Both the position numbers and the translations under genes were made by a program. 34,715 nt of DNA from an uncultured Clostridium sp. (GTDB lineage Bacteria; Bacillota; Clostridia; Lachnospirales; Lachnospiraceae), in contig CAMNRM010000053.1 of NCBI GenBank assembly GCA_946553025.1, positions 1 to 34,715 on the forward strand. The letters are read 5' to 3'. The notes beneath the pieces were generated by a model. That model was not told where the DNA came from. It made no database searches and worked only from the letters and a program-made list of their open reading frames with translations. Of the stretch, positions 7,820 to 15,750 are shown piece by piece (position 1 is the first letter of the stretch; each line of letters starts with the position of its first letter).

Positions 7820-8383
7820 TTAATAAACCTTCAGCCGTCCAATCACCTGTTCCTTTTCTTCCCCTTCGTCCGGCTGACGGTGCCGCTGCACATACAGGGT
7901 GTAGGTGAAATCACAGAAATAAAAGCTTACCAGCGCCAGAGCCGTCATCTTTTCATAGGTTTCGGGAATATAGCCCACCATGCGGTTGACAAAGCCATTT
8001 AAAAAACGGAAGAAGAAAATCCCCAGAAATCCCCAGGCAACACTGCTCTCCAGGCAGATAATTCCCTTGTAATTAAATGGCTTATGGCTGTAATCCCACC
8101 AGAACGAGCCAAAAAGGCGGATCATCATATGTGCCGTTACCAGTTCCATGGAGGTAGCCATAATCGTTGTGGCAAAATAAAGCTTAATTGTCTGTGAAGC
8201 AAAAGGCTGCAAAAACACACAGGCACCCAGGGCACCAAAACCATAGATAATGCAAAAAGGCCCGTGACCAAAACCCCGGTTAATCACCGGCGTGCGATAT
8301 TCATAGCTGAGGACAACACACTCCAGCAGATAGCCAAAAAAACTAAACACAAAAAAACAATTAATTAAATGATAGACATTCAC
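7820..8383 (-). CDS. CmpB-like multi-pass membrane protein (putative ABC transporter permease family)
   Basis: A membrane protein of 187 residues with about five hydrophobic segments. Characteristic blocks are FGYLLECVV, NRGFGHGPFCIIYGFGA, SMELVTAH, FWWDYSHKPFNYKG and CLESSVAWGFLG, which fit the CmpB/ABC-type IV family (PF06541 as I recall it), common in Clostridia and of unproven function. I chose GTG 8383 because GGAGAAATTTTT precedes it and the promoter at 8445-8473 starts transcription inside the longer frame, which otherwise runs up to a GTG at 8575 with a low-complexity Lys/Glu/Asn stretch. The C-terminal tail is charged and cytosolic-looking. Confidence 0.8.
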   Translation of the reverse strand: MNVYHLINCFFVFSFFGYLLECVVLSYEYRTPVINRGFGHGPFCIIYGFGALGACVFLQPFASQTIKLYFATTIMATSMELVTAHMMIRLFGSFWWDYSHKPFNYKGIICLESSVAWGFLGIFFFRFLNGFVNRMVGYIPETYEKMTALALVSFYFCDFTYTLYVQRHRQPDEGEEKEQVIGRLKVY

Positions 8384-8444
8384 AAAAATTTCTCCTTTCC
8401 CCTCTGCAGTCCACCTGACGCTTAACCTACACTTTAACCTGTTC

Positions 8445-8473
8445 AGTATAATATGGCTCCAGAAAAAAGGCAA
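8445..8473 (-). promoter_or_regulatory. Sigma-A-type promoter for the CmpB-like gene
   Basis: On the minus strand TTGCCT (8473-8468), a 17-base spacer, then TATACT (8450-8445). Transcription would begin near 8438, giving a leader of about 55 bases to GTG 8383. Confidence 0.65.
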
Positions 8474-8576
8474 GAACGAAATTCTTACATTTTCCTCATT
8501 TTCCTTATTTTCCTTATTTTTCTCAGCCTGCGGCCCGGGGGTCATAATAAATGTCGTCCCAGATGAATACTTCACC

Positions 8577-9470
8577 CTAATCCAGCAAAAGACGCTCTAC
8601 ATCCAAAAGCCCCCATCCCTGCTGGTTATGGGGAAGCCCCAGATCCACCGCCCGCTCCATAATCCGCAGCTTCACATCTTTATTCGTCATCCAGGGGTAT
8701 TTTTCTAAAAGAAGGGCTATTGCCCCGGATACTAAGGGCGTGCTCATGCTGGTGCCGCTCTTAATCTGGTACTTGGAGGGCATATTGGAACAGCTGATAA
8801 TTTTTGAGCCGGGTGCCACGATGTCCGGTTTTAAGATACAGGACTCGGTCGGCCCCCTTCCGGAATAATCCACCATCCGGTTTCCCATCACAAAAATAGC
8901 CTGGTTATCGTCGGAACTTCCCACGGTAATCGCCTTTCGGCTGATTCCCGGCGTGGTTATGGTCATGGCCTTCGGCCCCTGGTTTCCCGCGGCAATCACC
9001 ATGACCAGGCCGTCATCCCAGGCGGCATCCACCCCCTTAACCAGGGCAGAATCCTCCCCCATCACCTTGCGGTTAAAGGAACCTACGGAAATATTGACAA
9101 TGCGGATGCCGTACTTCTCCCGGTTCTCCCTCACCCAGCGAAGCCCTTCCAGCACATCCGAGGCAAATCCGTTCCCCTTTCGATCCAGAACCTTTACGCA
9201 AATCAGCCGGCACTCCGGTGCCATCCCCTGGAAACGCCCGCCGGAAGCCTGGCCGTCCCCGCCGATAATGCCGCAGACATGGGTTCCGTGCGAATTATCA
9301 TCATAAGGATTTCTCCGCCCCCGAAGCATATCCTGAAAAACCACCACCCGATCGCGGATATCCTGATGAAGAAAAACGCCGGTATCTAAAACGGCAACGC
9401 CCACATCTCTTCCCGTAATCCCGTATGAAAAAGCATTTCCCCAGCCTATTTGTCTTTTTACCTGCTCCAT
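8577..9470 (-). CDS. Subtilisin-like serine protease (S8 family), cytosolic form
   Basis: A 297-residue peptidase with the complete subtilase set: VAVLDTG (D29), NSHGTHVCG (H61), VIAAGNQGP (oxyanion N163) and SGTSMSTPLVSG (S241). There is no signal peptide and almost no prodomain: the catalytic core begins within 25 residues. It therefore resembles intracellular or spore-associated subtilases rather than secreted subtilisin. Start ATG 9470 follows GGGGAGAGGGGAC. It ends 193 bases before the CmpB-like gene, which has its own promoter. The cellular substrate is unknown. Confidence 0.93.
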   Translation of the reverse strand: MEQVKRQIGWGNAFSYGITGRDVGVAVLDTGVFLHQDIRDRVVVFQDMLRGRRNPYDDNSHGTHVCGIIGGDGQASGGRFQGMAPECRLICVKVLDRKGNGFASDVLEGLRWVRENREKYGIRIVNISVGSFNRKVMGEDSALVKGVDAAWDDGLVMVIAAGNQGPKAMTITTPGISRKAITVGSSDDNQAIFVMGNRMVDYSGRGPTESCILKPDIVAPGSKIISCSNMPSKYQIKSGTSMSTPLVSGAIALLLEKYPWMTNKDVKLRIMERAVDLGLPHNQQGWGLLDVERLLLD

Positions 9471-9636
9471 GTCCCCTCTCCCCGGTACATCCTGTCGAAC
9501 AATGTACTGGCATAATCACACACTCTTATCGATAGGATATTCCTGATTTTGCCAGCGGGTTACTGTGAACACACGCAAAGCATAACCCCCTTTTAAAATC
9601 AGCCTGGCAAAAGCCCGGCAAAAAGATAAAAATACA

Positions 9637-9665
9637 TTGAAATTACGCTTATATCGTGATAAAGT
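9637..9665 (+). promoter_or_regulatory. Candidate promoter for the HIT gene
   Basis: TTGAAA (9637-9642), a 17-base spacer and TAAAGT (9660-9665) lie about 50 bases upstream of the ATG at 9718. The -10 is only a moderate match. Nothing else stands out in the 9471-9717 gap. Confidence 0.4.
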
Positions 9666-9717
9666 AAAGGAAATAGCGTCATTTTTAAGAAAGCACAAGA
9701 AAAGGAGATTTTGACCA

Positions 9718-10164
9718 ATGAAAGATAATCATTGCGCGTATTGTATGCAGGGAGAATTAGTTGCTGCTTTTGCCTATCCGGTCTGCCCGATGAACACCGG
9801 GTTTTTATATGTATTTAAAGAACAGAGCAAACGGGGGCGGGTTATTCTTGCCCATAAAGAACATGTAGGAGAATTGATCGAACTCAGCGACGAAGATCGA
9901 AACCTCTTTTTTGCCGATGTTGCCGTGGCTGCCAGAGCCGTTCACGCGGTATTCCACCCGGACAAAGTTAATTACGGCGCTTACGGCGATACCGGACACC
10001 ACCTGCATTTCCATATCGTTCCCAAGTATAACGGCGGCGATGAATGGGGCGGAACGTTCCAGATGAATCCCGGCAAGCTGACCTTAACCGATGAAGAATA
10101 TGAGAAGATGGCTGCTGCCCTTCGTCAGGCACTGCATGATCTGGGCTATACCATTCCTCAGTAA
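9718..10164 (+). CDS. HIT-family nucleotide-binding hydrolase
   Basis: A 148-residue histidine-triad protein. The triad HLHFHIV (H95, H97, H99) is preceded by Gly-His, and an N-terminal CAYC (C6, C9) with H49 provides the zinc-binding pattern found in many bacterial HIT proteins. Family members hydrolyse dinucleotide polyphosphates or AMP-amidates; the substrate here is unknown. ATG 9718 follows AAAAGGAGATTTTGACCA. The next gene on the same strand starts 93 bases downstream and may be cotranscribed. Confidence 0.92.
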   Translation: MKDNHCAYCMQGELVAAFAYPVCPMNTGFLYVFKEQSKRGRVILAHKEHVGELIELSDEDRNLFFADVAVAARAVHAVFHPDKVNYGAYGDTGHHLHFHIVPKYNGGDEWGGTFQMNPGKLTLTDEEYEKMAAALRQALHDLGYTIPQ

Positions 10165-10257
10165 AAGCTGCTGTCCGCAGTCGAGGGAATGGCTGTCTTA
10201 TACGCACGGGTATATCTTTACCATTACGATTGAACTTATAGAAGGGATCTTATTTCC

Positions 10258-11061
10258 ATGACGATTGATCATAAATTTGCAATTAAAAAATTACAGAAAC
10301 TGAATGGATTTTTTACGATTTTCTCTCCGCTCACCCGTATGCCCTACATTCATTGTGATGAGGAAACCTATGACGATCAGGTTTATCTTTTCTCCTCGGA
10401 AGAAATGTGCAAGGAATTTGTAACCGAAGAAAATGAAAAGAAAAATCCGGTTGTTCTTATGAAAATCCAGCAGCCCCAGATGAACGGCTTTTTAAACAGC
10501 CTCTATGCATTAGATGTCAATATGGTGATTTTCCGTGACGATGCAGGAGAAAACCGTCTGGAGCTTGAAGAACTGGCAAACCGCCCGGATATGGAGAAGC
10601 TGGCAAAGGAAAAAATTCCCATTATGAACCCGCAGCTCACCCTGACCATGATTTATTTTCTTCAGGAACTGCGCCGTCCCATAAAGCACGATATGGCACA
10701 TCTGCGCGAACTTGAAGAAGAGATGATTGCCAACCTGGTAAAGTCAAACTTTATCCTGGCAGTGGAAGCCATGCAGGGGGAAAATCCCGAAGAACCAACC
10801 AAAGTAAATCTTAAAAACATTAAAATTCCCTATATTAAAAATAAGGAGGGCGATATTTATCAGCCCCTCTACTCCGATTTTTCAGAGTTCCGCAAATATG
10901 CCGGTCCCAATGCCCCGAAGCTGCGCATGTCCAGTTTAAGCTTTTATCAGCTTCCTCAGTTCTTAATTAAGGACTCCAAGGGCTTTGTTATTAATCCGGC
11001 GGGAACCAACCTTGTACTTACCACGGAGCAAATCCAGAGGATTGTAAGTGCCTACCGCTAG
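10258..11061 (+). CDS. SseB-like domain protein
   Basis: A 267-residue soluble protein. The N-terminal half has the SseB_N-like pattern (FTIFSPLTRMPYIHC, then YLFSSEEMCKEF), and the C-terminus carries KGFVINPAGTNLVLT, which fits the 'INP.G.N' signature of SseB-type proteins. These domains occur in many Gram-positives without an established role. The start has a weak ribosome site (GAAGGGAT about 11 bases upstream). It probably shares a transcript with the HIT gene. Confidence 0.65.
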   Translation: MTIDHKFAIKKLQKLNGFFTIFSPLTRMPYIHCDEETYDDQVYLFSSEEMCKEFVTEENEKKNPVVLMKIQQPQMNGFLNSLYALDVNMVIFRDDAGENRLELEELANRPDMEKLAKEKIPIMNPQLTLTMIYFLQELRRPIKHDMAHLRELEEEMIANLVKSNFILAVEAMQGENPEEPTKVNLKNIKIPYIKNKEGDIYQPLYSDFSEFRKYAGPNAPKLRMSSLSFYQLPQFLIKDSKGFVINPAGTNLVLTTEQIQRIVSAYR

Positions 11062-11199
11062 TTGTTTGTGCAGTGCTTTATGCATTCCTTTGCATTGGAG
11101 CGGAGCATGATTTTCCGTTGGAAAAAAAATTAAGAATTTCTTCATAATCTGTTCAAGTAACATTCAATCTTTTTATTCGATGCTGTGCTATACTTTAAC

Positions 11200-11293
11200 C
11201 ATAAGAAATGCACCGGATAAAAACCTTTGAAATTCCTTTTTGAACTTGAACTGCACTAGTGCAGACCCCGTGACGTCACACACGGGGTTTTTT
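11200..11293 (+). ncRNA. Candidate small RNA of about 93 nt
   Basis: An extended -10 (TGC then TATACT, 11186-11194) predicts a start near 11200. The transcript would contain the perfect 14-bp palindrome CTGCACTAGTGCAG (11251-11264), a small hairpin with a CTAG loop, and end at a strong terminator at 11266-11293. No ribosome site or plausible peptide is present and I recognise no known RNA family. Alternatively this is simply the 3' end of the SseB transcript, because the -35 is poor. Confidence 0.35.
11266..11293 (+). terminator. Strong rho-independent terminator
   Basis: CCCCGTG (11266-11272) pairs with CACGGGG (11281-11287) around an 8-base loop, directly followed by six T. The inner sequence includes the palindrome GTGACGTCAC. 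There is no T tract for the opposite strand. Confidence 0.85.
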
Positions 11294-11380
11294 CTTTGTA
11301 TTTGTATCTTTCTCCTGTCTTTTTCCATTTTTATTTATTATACCCGTCTTTTTGCACTTCTGCCTATATACAATCCCATC

Positions 11381-12415
11381 CTAATCGACCGTCCTGCAGC
11401 TCTCCCTCTCCACAAGCCGGTGGGGAACGATAATCTTGGTCGCCAGGAGGTTCGGGTTTTCAATATGGTTCATCAGCTGCGAGGCAGCCTCAATCCCCAG
11501 CTGGTAGGAATTGACATCGATGGAGGTCAGCTGCGGCGAGGTAATCCGGGCCAGAAGGGAATTATTAAAGGAGATAATGGATAAGTCCTCCGGGATGGAC
11601 AGACCGGCCCGCAGACAGACCTGTTCTAAGGCAACGGCAAAAATATCGTCGCTGACCACCATCGCCGTGGGGCGCTCCGGGCTTTCCAATAGTTCTTTAA
11701 TGCGCTCCGAGTTTCCCTTAGGGACGGAAGTCAGCTCCAGGCAGTATTCCGGGCGCAGGGCAATCTGATGGCGGGTCAGGGCAAGCTGATAGCCCGCCTT
11801 TCGATCCGCGGAGAACATCAGGCTGCTTTCGCTGCCCAGATAGGCAATCTTTTTATGGCCCAGCCCAAGAAGGTATTCCGTGGCCTCCTGCCCCGCCAGT
11901 AAATTATCGTTGTCGATATAAATCGTCTGGTTGACATACTGGTAAGCTTTTCCAATCAGGACATAGAGCAGCCCTTCATTATATAAATACTCCAGAATCG
12001 GGTCCTGATTTTTGACGTACAATAAGATAAAACCATCCACCTGACCATTCTGCACCATGGTCTGGATGACCTGAAACAATTCCTCCTCATCCTTCCCGGT
12101 AATGACCGTGCTGATCACCTGGCGGGGATTGCAGAACTGGCTGATTCCCCGGATAGCTTCCAGATAAAAGGAATTTTCATAGGTTTCCTTCTGCGAAGGC
12201 GGCAGGATAATACCGATGGTTTTCTGTACAAGACCTGGTGAAACCGCCGGGGAAGCCGCTGCGGAAGGCCCGGGCTCATAGCCAAGCTGCTGCATCGCCT
12301 GACGCACTTTTTCTTTGGTTTCTTCGCTGATGGAGGGATTATTTTTGCAAGTTCTGGATACCGTAGAAGGAGATACTCCTGCAAGCGCCGCCACTTCCTT
12401 AATTGTCACTGCCAT
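11381..12415 (-). CDS. LacI-family transcriptional regulator, probably of the maltose/glucan PTS operon (MalR-like)
   Basis: A 344-residue LacI-type repressor. The N-terminal helix-turn-helix (TIKEVAALAGVSPSTVSR at 4-21) and hinge helix are followed by an Ala/Pro/Ser-rich linker near residue 50 and a periplasmic-binding-protein-like sensor domain (GIILPPSQK, IYIDNDNLLAGQEATEYL, GHKKIAYLG, SDDIFAVALEQV, SLSIISFNNS). It is transcribed divergently from the PTS gene across a region full of ATTGC/GCAAT half-sites, and the PTS operon includes malQ. I therefore infer that it represses that operon and itself; the inducer is not visible. Its own promoter is at 12459-12487. Confidence 0.93.
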   Translation of the reverse strand: MAVTIKEVAALAGVSPSTVSRTCKNNPSISEETKEKVRQAMQQLGYEPGPSAAASPAVSPGLVQKTIGIILPPSQKETYENSFYLEAIRGISQFCNPRQVISTVITGKDEEELFQVIQTMVQNGQVDGFILLYVKNQDPILEYLYNEGLLYVLIGKAYQYVNQTIYIDNDNLLAGQEATEYLLGLGHKKIAYLGSESSLMFSADRKAGYQLALTRHQIALRPEYCLELTSVPKGNSERIKELLESPERPTAMVVSDDIFAVALEQVCLRAGLSIPEDLSIISFNNSLLARITSPQLTSIDVNSYQLGIEAASQLMNHIENPNLLATKIIVPHRLVERESCRTVD

Positions 12416-12458
12416 AAATGCATCCTCGCTTTCCTTTCATTTCTTTACTTTTACTTTT

Positions 12459-12487
12459 ATTGTAAATGCTGCCACAGGGAAAGTCAA
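12459..12487 (-). promoter_or_regulatory. Sigma-A promoter of the LacI-family gene
   Basis: On the minus strand TTGACT (12487-12482), a 17-base spacer and TACAAT (12464-12459). The predicted start near 12452 leaves a leader of about 37 bases. Confidence 0.75.
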
Positions 12488-12524
12488 TCGAATCATGCAA
12501 TTTTTCATTTTTTTTTAAATTTTA

Positions 12525-12608
12525 TTGCATAATCTATTGCAATTTTTATGCAAATATAGTATATTAATTGCAGTTAATTGCGTAACAGTTTAGTGCAATT
12601 TTACGCAA
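12525..12608. promoter_or_regulatory. Cluster of LacI-type operator half-sites, two dyads
   Basis: Two perfect 8-bp inverted repeats occur: TTGCATAA (12525-12532) with TTATGCAA (12546-12553), and TTGCGTAA (12578-12585) with TTACGCAA (12601-12608). ATTGC or GCAAT motifs lie between and inside them, including two TTAATTGC copies exactly 10 bases apart (12564 and 12574). The first dyad overlaps the PTS -35 region, the second lies just past the predicted start. This arrangement suits cooperative repression by the adjacent LacI-type protein. Confidence 0.6.
12537..12565 (+). promoter_or_regulatory. Promoter of the PTS-EEP-malQ operon
   Basis: TTGCAA (12537-12542), 17 bases, TATATT (12560-12565). 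Transcription would start near 12572, inside the operator cluster. Confidence 0.65.
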
Positions 12609-12636
12609 ACAAAAAAAGTACAGGAGGTTTGGTATT

Positions 12637-14883
12637 ATGAGTAACGCAGAAAAAATCCGCATTCTTTCTCCGGCTACCGGTCAGCTTGTTCCCCTGGATC
12701 AGGTTCCCGATCCGGTGTTTTCGCAGAAGATTATCGGCGACGGTATTGCGGTCATTCCCAGTGATGAAACCATCGTAAGCCCCGTGGACGGCGAAGTTGT
12801 TTCCGTCGCTGAAACACTCCATGCCTATGGTTTCCGCACAAAAGAAGGGGTCGAACTGCTGATCCACATCGGACTGGAAACCGTAGCCTTAAAAGGTGCC
12901 TGCTTTAAGCCCCTGGTCAAGGTCGGGGATCAGGTTAAAGCCGGAACCCCTGTGGCAGAGGTTGACTTAAACTTTCTTAAAGAAAAAGAACTAAACCCCA
13001 TCACCCCCATCCTAATCTGCGGCGGGGCCGAAGGTCTTAGCCTAAGCTACGGCGAAGGCAGTGCCAAAGCCGGAGAAACGGAAGTTCTTCTCCTCTCTGC
13101 CTCTGCCGAAGAAAATCAGGCGCAGGAAAGCACAGACGGCACAAAGACTGCATCTGCGCCAAAAGAATCCTCTGCGGCTTCCCGCAGTCAAAATTCTGCG
13201 GAAAAAAACAGTTCCGAAGAAAAGAAGGACGGCAAAAAGCTTAAGATTAATTTTGACTTCCTCCAGAAACTGGGTAAGGTTTTAATGGCCGTTATCGCCG
13301 TAATGCCGGCTGCCGGCCTGATGATCAGCCTTGGAAAGCTGGTGCAGATGGCAGGCGCAGATATGCACATGATTTTCATGGTGGGGAGCACCATGGAAAA
13401 TATCGGCTGGGCAGTGATTAATAACCTTCATATCTTATTTGCCGTAGCCATCGGCGGTTCCTGGGCCAAGGAGCGCTCCGGCGGTGCGTTTGCCGCGGTT
13501 ATCGCCTTTGTCCTGATTAACTGTATTACCGGTGCCATCTTCGGCGTAACGGCAGCGATGATCAATGACCCGGACGCCGTTACCCACACCCTCTTCGGAC
13601 GGGAAATCCTGGTCAACGGCTATTTTACTTCCGTTCTCGGTGCCCCAGCCTTGAATATGGGTGTATTTGTGGGAATTATCTCTGGATTTACCGGCGGAAT
13701 CATTTATAATAAGTATTATAATTACCGCAAGCTTCCCGATGCCCTGGCCTTCTTTAACGGCAAACGCTTCGTTCCCATGGTTGTTATTGTGTGGTCGGTG
13801 ATTATCTCCTTAGGGCTTGCCATCGTATGGCCGGTTGTCCAGACGGGAATTAACAACTTCGGTGTGTGGATTGCCAACTCTTCTTCCACTTCACCGGTGC
13901 TGGCTCCCTTTATTTACGGAACCTTAGAGCGGCTTTTGCTTCCCTTTGGACTTCACCATATGCTGACCATTCCGATGAACTATACCTCCTTTGGCGGAAC
14001 CTACACCATCCAGACCGGAATCAATGCGGGATCGCAGGTTTTTGGTCAGGACCCGCTGTGGCTGGCCTGGGTTACGGATTTAATTAACTTCCAGGATGCC
14101 GGAAACACCGCCGCCTATTCGGAATTAATGGCTACCGTTATCCCTGCCCGCTTTAAGGTAGGACAGATGATCGGCGCTACCGGCCTGCTTTTAGGCATTG
14201 CCCTTGCCATGTACCGCCGAGTAGAACCCGATAAAAAGCAGCGCTACCGCTCCATGTTCTTTTCCACTGTACTTGCCGTATTCCTCACCGGCGTAACCGA
14301 GCCGCTGGAATTTATGTTTATGTTCTGCGCCCTTCCGTTATACATCGTCTATGCGGTACTGCAGGGCTGTGCATTTGCCATGGCGGGAATCCTTCCCCTG
14401 CGGCTTCACTCCTTTGGAAACCTGGAGTTTATCACCCGTGTTCCCATGTCCTTAAAGGCAGGGCTGGGCGGCGATTTAATCAATTTCATCCTCTGCGTCC
14501 TGGTATTCTTTGCCGTTGGCTACGGTGTTGCCTATGTTATGATTGGCAAGATGAAATTTGCAACCCCCGGACGCCTGGGCAATTATACGGATGAAGGCGA
14601 GGACGAGGCAGGCGCAGCACCCTCCGCGGCAAAAGGAAGCTCCGGCGGTAACAGCCAGGCCGAGCGCATTATCGCCCTGTTAGGCGGACGGGAAAATATT
14701 ACCCTGGTTGACGCCTGCATGACCAGACTTCGCGTCACGGTTAAAGATCCGGCAAAGGTTGCCGAACTTGCCGACTGGAAAGCCGAAGGTGCCCTGGGCC
14801 TGTTAAAGAAGGATAACGGCATCCAGGCCATTTACGGGCCGAAGGCCGACGTGTTGAAATCGGATATCAATGATGTTTTATAA
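12637..14883 (+). CDS. PTS sugar transporter, IIA-IIC-IIB fusion (glucose/maltose family)
   Basis: A 748-residue phosphotransferase permease that imports and phosphorylates a sugar. Domain order is IIA (residues 1-150, Crr type, phospho-His H77 in LLIHIGLETV, partner H62), an Ala/Glu/Ser/Lys-rich linker (150-200), the membrane IIC domain (about 205-640, with FGLHHMLTIP and GVTEPLEFMFMF), then IIB (from about 670, phospho-Cys C694 in DACMTRLRV). Having IIA at the N-terminus differs from the common IICBA order. Clustering with malQ and a MalR-like regulator points to maltose or another alpha-glucoside, with glucose less likely. ATG 12637 follows CAGGAGG. The next gene starts 16 bases after the stop. 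Confidence 0.95.
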   Translation: MSNAEKIRILSPATGQLVPLDQVPDPVFSQKIIGDGIAVIPSDETIVSPVDGEVVSVAETLHAYGFRTKEGVELLIHIGLETVALKGACFKPLVKVGDQVKAGTPVAEVDLNFLKEKELNPITPILICGGAEGLSLSYGEGSAKAGETEVLLLSASAEENQAQESTDGTKTASAPKESSAASRSQNSAEKNSSEEKKDGKKLKINFDFLQKLGKVLMAVIAVMPAAGLMISLGKLVQMAGADMHMIFMVGSTMENIGWAVINNLHILFAVAIGGSWAKERSGGAFAAVIAFVLINCITGAIFGVTAAMINDPDAVTHTLFGREILVNGYFTSVLGAPALNMGVFVGIISGFTGGIIYNKYYNYRKLPDALAFFNGKRFVPMVVIVWSVIISLGLAIVWPVVQTGINNFGVWIANSSSTSPVLAPFIYGTLERLLLPFGLHHMLTIPMNYTSFGGTYTIQTGINAGSQVFGQDPLWLAWVTDLINFQDAGNTAAYSELMATVIPARFKVGQMIGATGLLLGIALAMYRRVEPDKKQRYRSMFFSTVLAVFLTGVTEPLEFMFMFCALPLYIVYAVLQGCAFAMAGILPLRLHSFGNLEFITRVPMSLKAGLGGDLINFILCVLVFFAVGYGVAYVMIGKMKFATPGRLGNYTDEGEDEAGAAPSAAKGSSGGNSQAERIIALLGGRENITLVDACMTRLRVTVKDPAKVAELADWKAEGALGLLKKDNGIQAIYGPKADVLKSDINDVL

Positions 14884-14898
14884 AAGGAAGGTTCTGCA

Positions 14899-15750
14899 AT
14901 GAAACTTTTAACCTTAAACACCCACAGCCTTGCAGAAGAACATGCCGACGAAAAACGTGAAATTTTTGCAGAAATGATTGCACAGGAACTTCCCGATGTT
15001 TTTGCCCTTCAGGAGGTCAACCAGAGGATCGGGGAAGAGCCGGTTTTCATGGACGGCGATCCGCAGTATGTCCCGTGCCGGGGTTTTTCGGGTCCTGTGC
15101 GCAGAGGAAACCACGCCCTTTTGCTGGCGGAACTTCTTAAAGAGAAAAACTGCCCCTATTTCTGGACCTGGGTTCCGGCAAAAATCGGCTATGGAATCTA
15201 TGAGGAAGGGCTTTCCCTGTTCTCCCGCTCTCCTATCGAACAGACGGAGCAGCTTTTTATCAGCCGGAATCAGGATTTTTCCAACTGGAGGACGAGGAAG
15301 AGCCTGGGCATAAAGACAAGGGGCGAATGGTTTTACTCCGTCCACATGGGCTGGTGGAAGGACGAGGAGGAACCGTTTGCCCGGCACTGGGACTGTCTTA
15401 GCCAACATCTGCAGACGGCAAGGTCTGCACAGGAAACCATCTGGATCTGCGGCGACTTTAACAGCCCATCCGATGTTTTGGGCGAAGGCTGCAGCTATGT
15501 GAAGGATTCCGGGTGGCAGGATACCTATGAACTGGCAAAAGAAAAGGATTCCGGGATTACGGTCGGCGGCGTTATTGACGGATGGAAAGACCAGAGCAGA
15601 AAGGAAAACGACGAGGGGATGCGTATTGATTATATCTGGTGCAGTAAAAAAAGGGCCGTCCGTCAGTCCCGGGTCATATTGAACGGAAAACATTATCCCA
15701 TCGTGTCCGACCATTACGGCGTGATGATAGAAACGGAGGAAATATCATGA
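14899..15750 (+). CDS. Endonuclease/exonuclease/phosphatase-family protein of the maltose operon
   Basis: A 283-residue cytosolic protein of the EEP (DNase I/sphingomyelinase) fold. Metal and catalytic motifs are LTLNTH (N7), FALQEVN (E39), WICGDFNSP and PIVSDHYGV at the C-terminus, with RIDYIW before it. EEP enzymes cleave phosphodiesters or phosphomonoesters. Its place between the PTS permease and malQ, with a four-base ATGA overlap into malQ, suggests action on a sugar phosphate or related ester rather than nucleic acid, but that is inference. AAAAGGAAGG precedes ATG 14899. Confidence 0.9.
   Translation: MKLLTLNTHSLAEEHADEKREIFAEMIAQELPDVFALQEVNQRIGEEPVFMDGDPQYVPCRGFSGPVRRGNHALLLAELLKEKNCPYFWTWVPAKIGYGIYEEGLSLFSRSPIEQTEQLFISRNQDFSNWRTRKSLGIKTRGEWFYSVHMGWWKDEEEPFARHWDCLSQHLQTARSAQETIWICGDFNSPSDVLGEGCSYVKDSGWQDTYELAKEKDSGITVGGVIDGWKDQSRKENDEGMRIDYIWCSKKRAVRQSRVILNGKHYPIVSDHYGVMIETEEIS

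Larger units (their letters stand above)
11062..11380. other. Intergenic region with a candidate small RNA
   Basis: Between the SseB-like gene and the convergent LacI gene there is no credible reading frame. The first 120 bases look unstructured and AT-rich. The rest holds an extended -10 element, a short perfect palindrome and a strong terminator, described as the ncRNA candidate. No terminator with a T tract is seen for the LacI-type gene. Confidence 0.5.

Noticed and set aside
8384-8575. N-terminal extension of the CmpB-like protein to GTG 8575
   Set aside because: It would lie upstream of the predicted transcription start, and its Lys/Glu/Asn composition comes from an A-rich repeat tract.
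14914-15714. 266-codon frame antisense to the EEP gene
   Set aside because: Shadow of a well-supported gene; Pro/Ala/Leu-rich, with no family motif and no ribosome site.
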